Source: Thermosaccharophagus gerlachensis (GTDB lineage: Bacteria; Armatimonadota; Fervidibacteria; Fervidibacterales; Thermosaccharophagaceae). Taken from it: 15,162 bases of DNA. Within the stretch, counting starts at the first letter, position 1; every line of letters begins with the position of its first letter. A program made the position numbers and the translations under genes. The stretch covers positions 1-15,162 of the forward strand of contig JBGOEV010000050.1 in assembly GCA_041538025.1 (NCBI GenBank), read 5' to 3'. The notes beneath the pieces were generated by a model that saw only the letters and a list, made by a program, of their open reading frames with translations, did no database searches and had not been told where the DNA came from. Shown here one piece after another: positions 13,797 through 15,162 of this stretch.

Positions 13797-15162
13797 GTCG
13801 CAATCGCACCATAGTGGGATTGAAATCCGATGTGTCCAACTATTCTTTTCGTCGTCGCATGTAGTCGCAATCGCACCATAGTGGGATTGAAATTGGTTTT
13901 CTCGGGCGTGGGGCGCCGACGCCATAGGTCGCAATCGCACCATAGTGGGATTGAAATGAGCAGGATGAGGTTTATTTGCATTTGCATGTTGCGTGTCGCA
14001 ATCGCACCATAGTGGGATTGAAATAGAATTTACATCGTATAATGTTCCATACACTTCTGTTGTCGCAATCGCACCATAGTGGGATTGAAATCAATCATAA
14101 ACCAGCCATACAACAAGCAGCTTGAAGCAAGTCGCAATCGCACCATAGTGGGATTGAAATACACTAACTTAGTTGAGAGTGCAGTGACGAAGGCAATGTC
14201 GCAATCGCACCATAGTGGGATTGAAATGACAAATACTGGTGGCGTGCACTGGCGTATCACATGCGGTCGCAATCGCACCATAGTGGGATTGAAATCAACA
14301 TCTACGCCCCAAAATCCCTTGCGCTCGTCATAGTCGCAATCGCACCATAGTGGGATTGAAATTACTCATTTGTGGACGGCAGTTGGTATACGTATTCTTG
14401 TCGCAATCGCACCATAGTGGGATTGAAATAAGCGTGGGGAAAAGGTTTTACACATATATGTTCATGTCGCAATCGCACCATAGTGGGATTGAAATGAGCT
14501 TGCTTTACGGTGCAGGATTATGTATGACGAAAGTCGCAATCGCACCATAGTGGGATTGAAATCAACGACAATGGTTTGCTCATAAACCTTCATCAAGAGG
14601 TCGCAATCGCACCATAGTGGGATTGAAATGTGAGTTTATCTTCCCTTCAATGGTTGAAGGGGAGCGTCGCAATCGCACCATAGTGGGATTGAAATGAGGC
14701 TCACACCGAATGAAACACGAAGGCTCATCGTCGCAATCGCACCATAGTGGGATTGAAATTGTCCTCGCTGCGTGTCAAGCAGCCACGCCACAGCCCGGTC
14801 GCAATCGCACCATAGTGGGATTGAAATGGGGTGATTAGGATGCTGGTCATTACTACGGTTAGTGAGTCGCAATCGCACCATAGTGGGATTGAAATGCTTT
14901 ACAACGCGTTGCAAACTTTTTTCAATACACTGTCGCAATCGCACCATAGTGGGATTGAAATGGTAAGAGTTACGGCATGGTTTCAGATGCTCTGAAGCTT
15001 GTCGCAATCGCACCATAGTGGGATTGAAATGATAAGAATAAAGTATTTACCTCTAAAGAGGTGTGTGGTCGCAATCGCACCATAGTGGGATTGAAATGAA
15101 ACCTCCGCGATGGGTCTGCACAGCGCTGAAAAAGGTCGCAATCGCACCATAGTGGGATTGAA
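13797..15162 (+). CRISPR. CRISPR array, 21 repeats and 20 spacers, continuing beyond window
   Basis: The repeat is 30 bases, starting GTCGCAATCG and ending GGGATTGAAAT; every copy I read is identical. Repeat starts are 13797, 13864, 13928, 13995, 14062, 14131, 14198, 14266, 14333, 14400, 14466, 14533, 14600, 14666, 14730, 14798, 14866, 14932, 15001, 15068 and 15135; the last is cut two bases short by the window edge. Spacers are 34-39 bases (mean 36.9), all different, and bases flanking the repeat vary, which confirms the 30-base unit. The ATTGAAAT end matches the crRNA 5' handle type of I-A, I-B and III systems, so transcription is inferred rightward, with the newest spacers on the left. Bases 5-13 and 18-26 of the repeat can form a stem of eight pairs with one G-G mismatch and a CATA loop. 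No cas genes are in the window, so the subtype is open. Confidence 0.98.
14640..14664 (+). repeat. hairpin inside spacer 13
   Basis: CTTCCCTTCAA (14640-14650) and TTGAAGGGGAG (14654-14664) pair over eleven positions with one T-G wobble around a TGG loop. Most of spacer 13 (14630-14665) is therefore self-complementary, so its crRNA guide should fold on itself. Confidence 0.7.

Noticed and set aside
13958..13994. Spacer 3 shares AGCAGGATGAG with the end of the SpoIIM-family gene near 2840 (possible self-targeting)
   Set aside because: Only 11 of 37 bases match and no extension is visible; this is expected by chance.
13758..15016. Several open frames through the array encoding repeated IPLWCDCD- or SQSHHSGIE-type peptides
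   Set aside because: They are translations of the CRISPR repeat in different frames, not genes.
13797..15134. All 20 spacers have at least one open + strand frame, suggesting selection for coding-strand capture
   Set aside because: For a 36-base sequence I estimate about a nine in ten chance that one of three frames is open, so 20 of 20 is not surprising.

Overview
The window looks like a chromosomal segment of a bacterium, most likely a hot-spring or uncultured lineage near Armatimonadota/Fervidibacterota. This is inference from gene content: a prepilin-like DUF1559 protein with an H-x8-DG tail, a very large GH106-like glycoside hydrolase, a SpoIIM-family membrane protein without other sporulation genes, and a long CRISPR array with an ATTGAAA-type repeat. 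There is no 16S or other phylogenetic anchor, so the lineage call is weak. Stops are TAA, TAG and TGA, TGG codes Trp throughout, and several starts are marked by clear GGAGGT-like Shine-Dalgarno sequences. These move several starts downstream of the longest open frame.

Layout, left to right. (1) 2-508: 3' part of a prepilin-like DUF1559 gene. (2) 704-2032: miaB (tRNA ms2i6A synthase) behind a 195-base leader with a hairpin. (3) Minus strand 2056-3637: a SpoIIM-family membrane protein followed by rnc (RNase III), convergent with miaB. (4) Plus strand 3836-7378: a 992-residue cytoplasmic-looking GH106-like glycoside hydrolase with its own promoter, then a minimal signal peptidase I. (5) Minus strand 10460-7380: a Gfo/Idh/MocA oxidoreductase, a family 2 glycosyltransferase and an MFS transporter, probably one operon that could modify and export or import a sugar-derived compound. 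(6) Plus strand 10615-13544: an unrecognised 680-residue protein with a long C-terminal coiled coil, overlapping by 7 bases a divergent DapF-type epimerase. (7) 13545-13796: a structured non-coding region that serves as CRISPR leader. (8) 13797-15162: a CRISPR array with 21 repeats (the last cut by the window edge) and 20 spacers.

The most unusual parts are around the array. The leader carries three copies of TTGCAGTCGACC (two direct, one inverted) that build a 12-bp hairpin with a second hairpin stacked inside it, plus another 9-bp hairpin. A 9-base sequence close to the first repeat is the exact complement of part of that repeat. The repeat itself can fold into an 8-bp hairpin that includes part of the expected crRNA handle. 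No cas genes lie in the window. The other candidates for novelty are the unknown coiled-coil protein translationally coupled to dapF, and the substitutions in the DapF protein at otherwise conserved substrate-pocket motifs.
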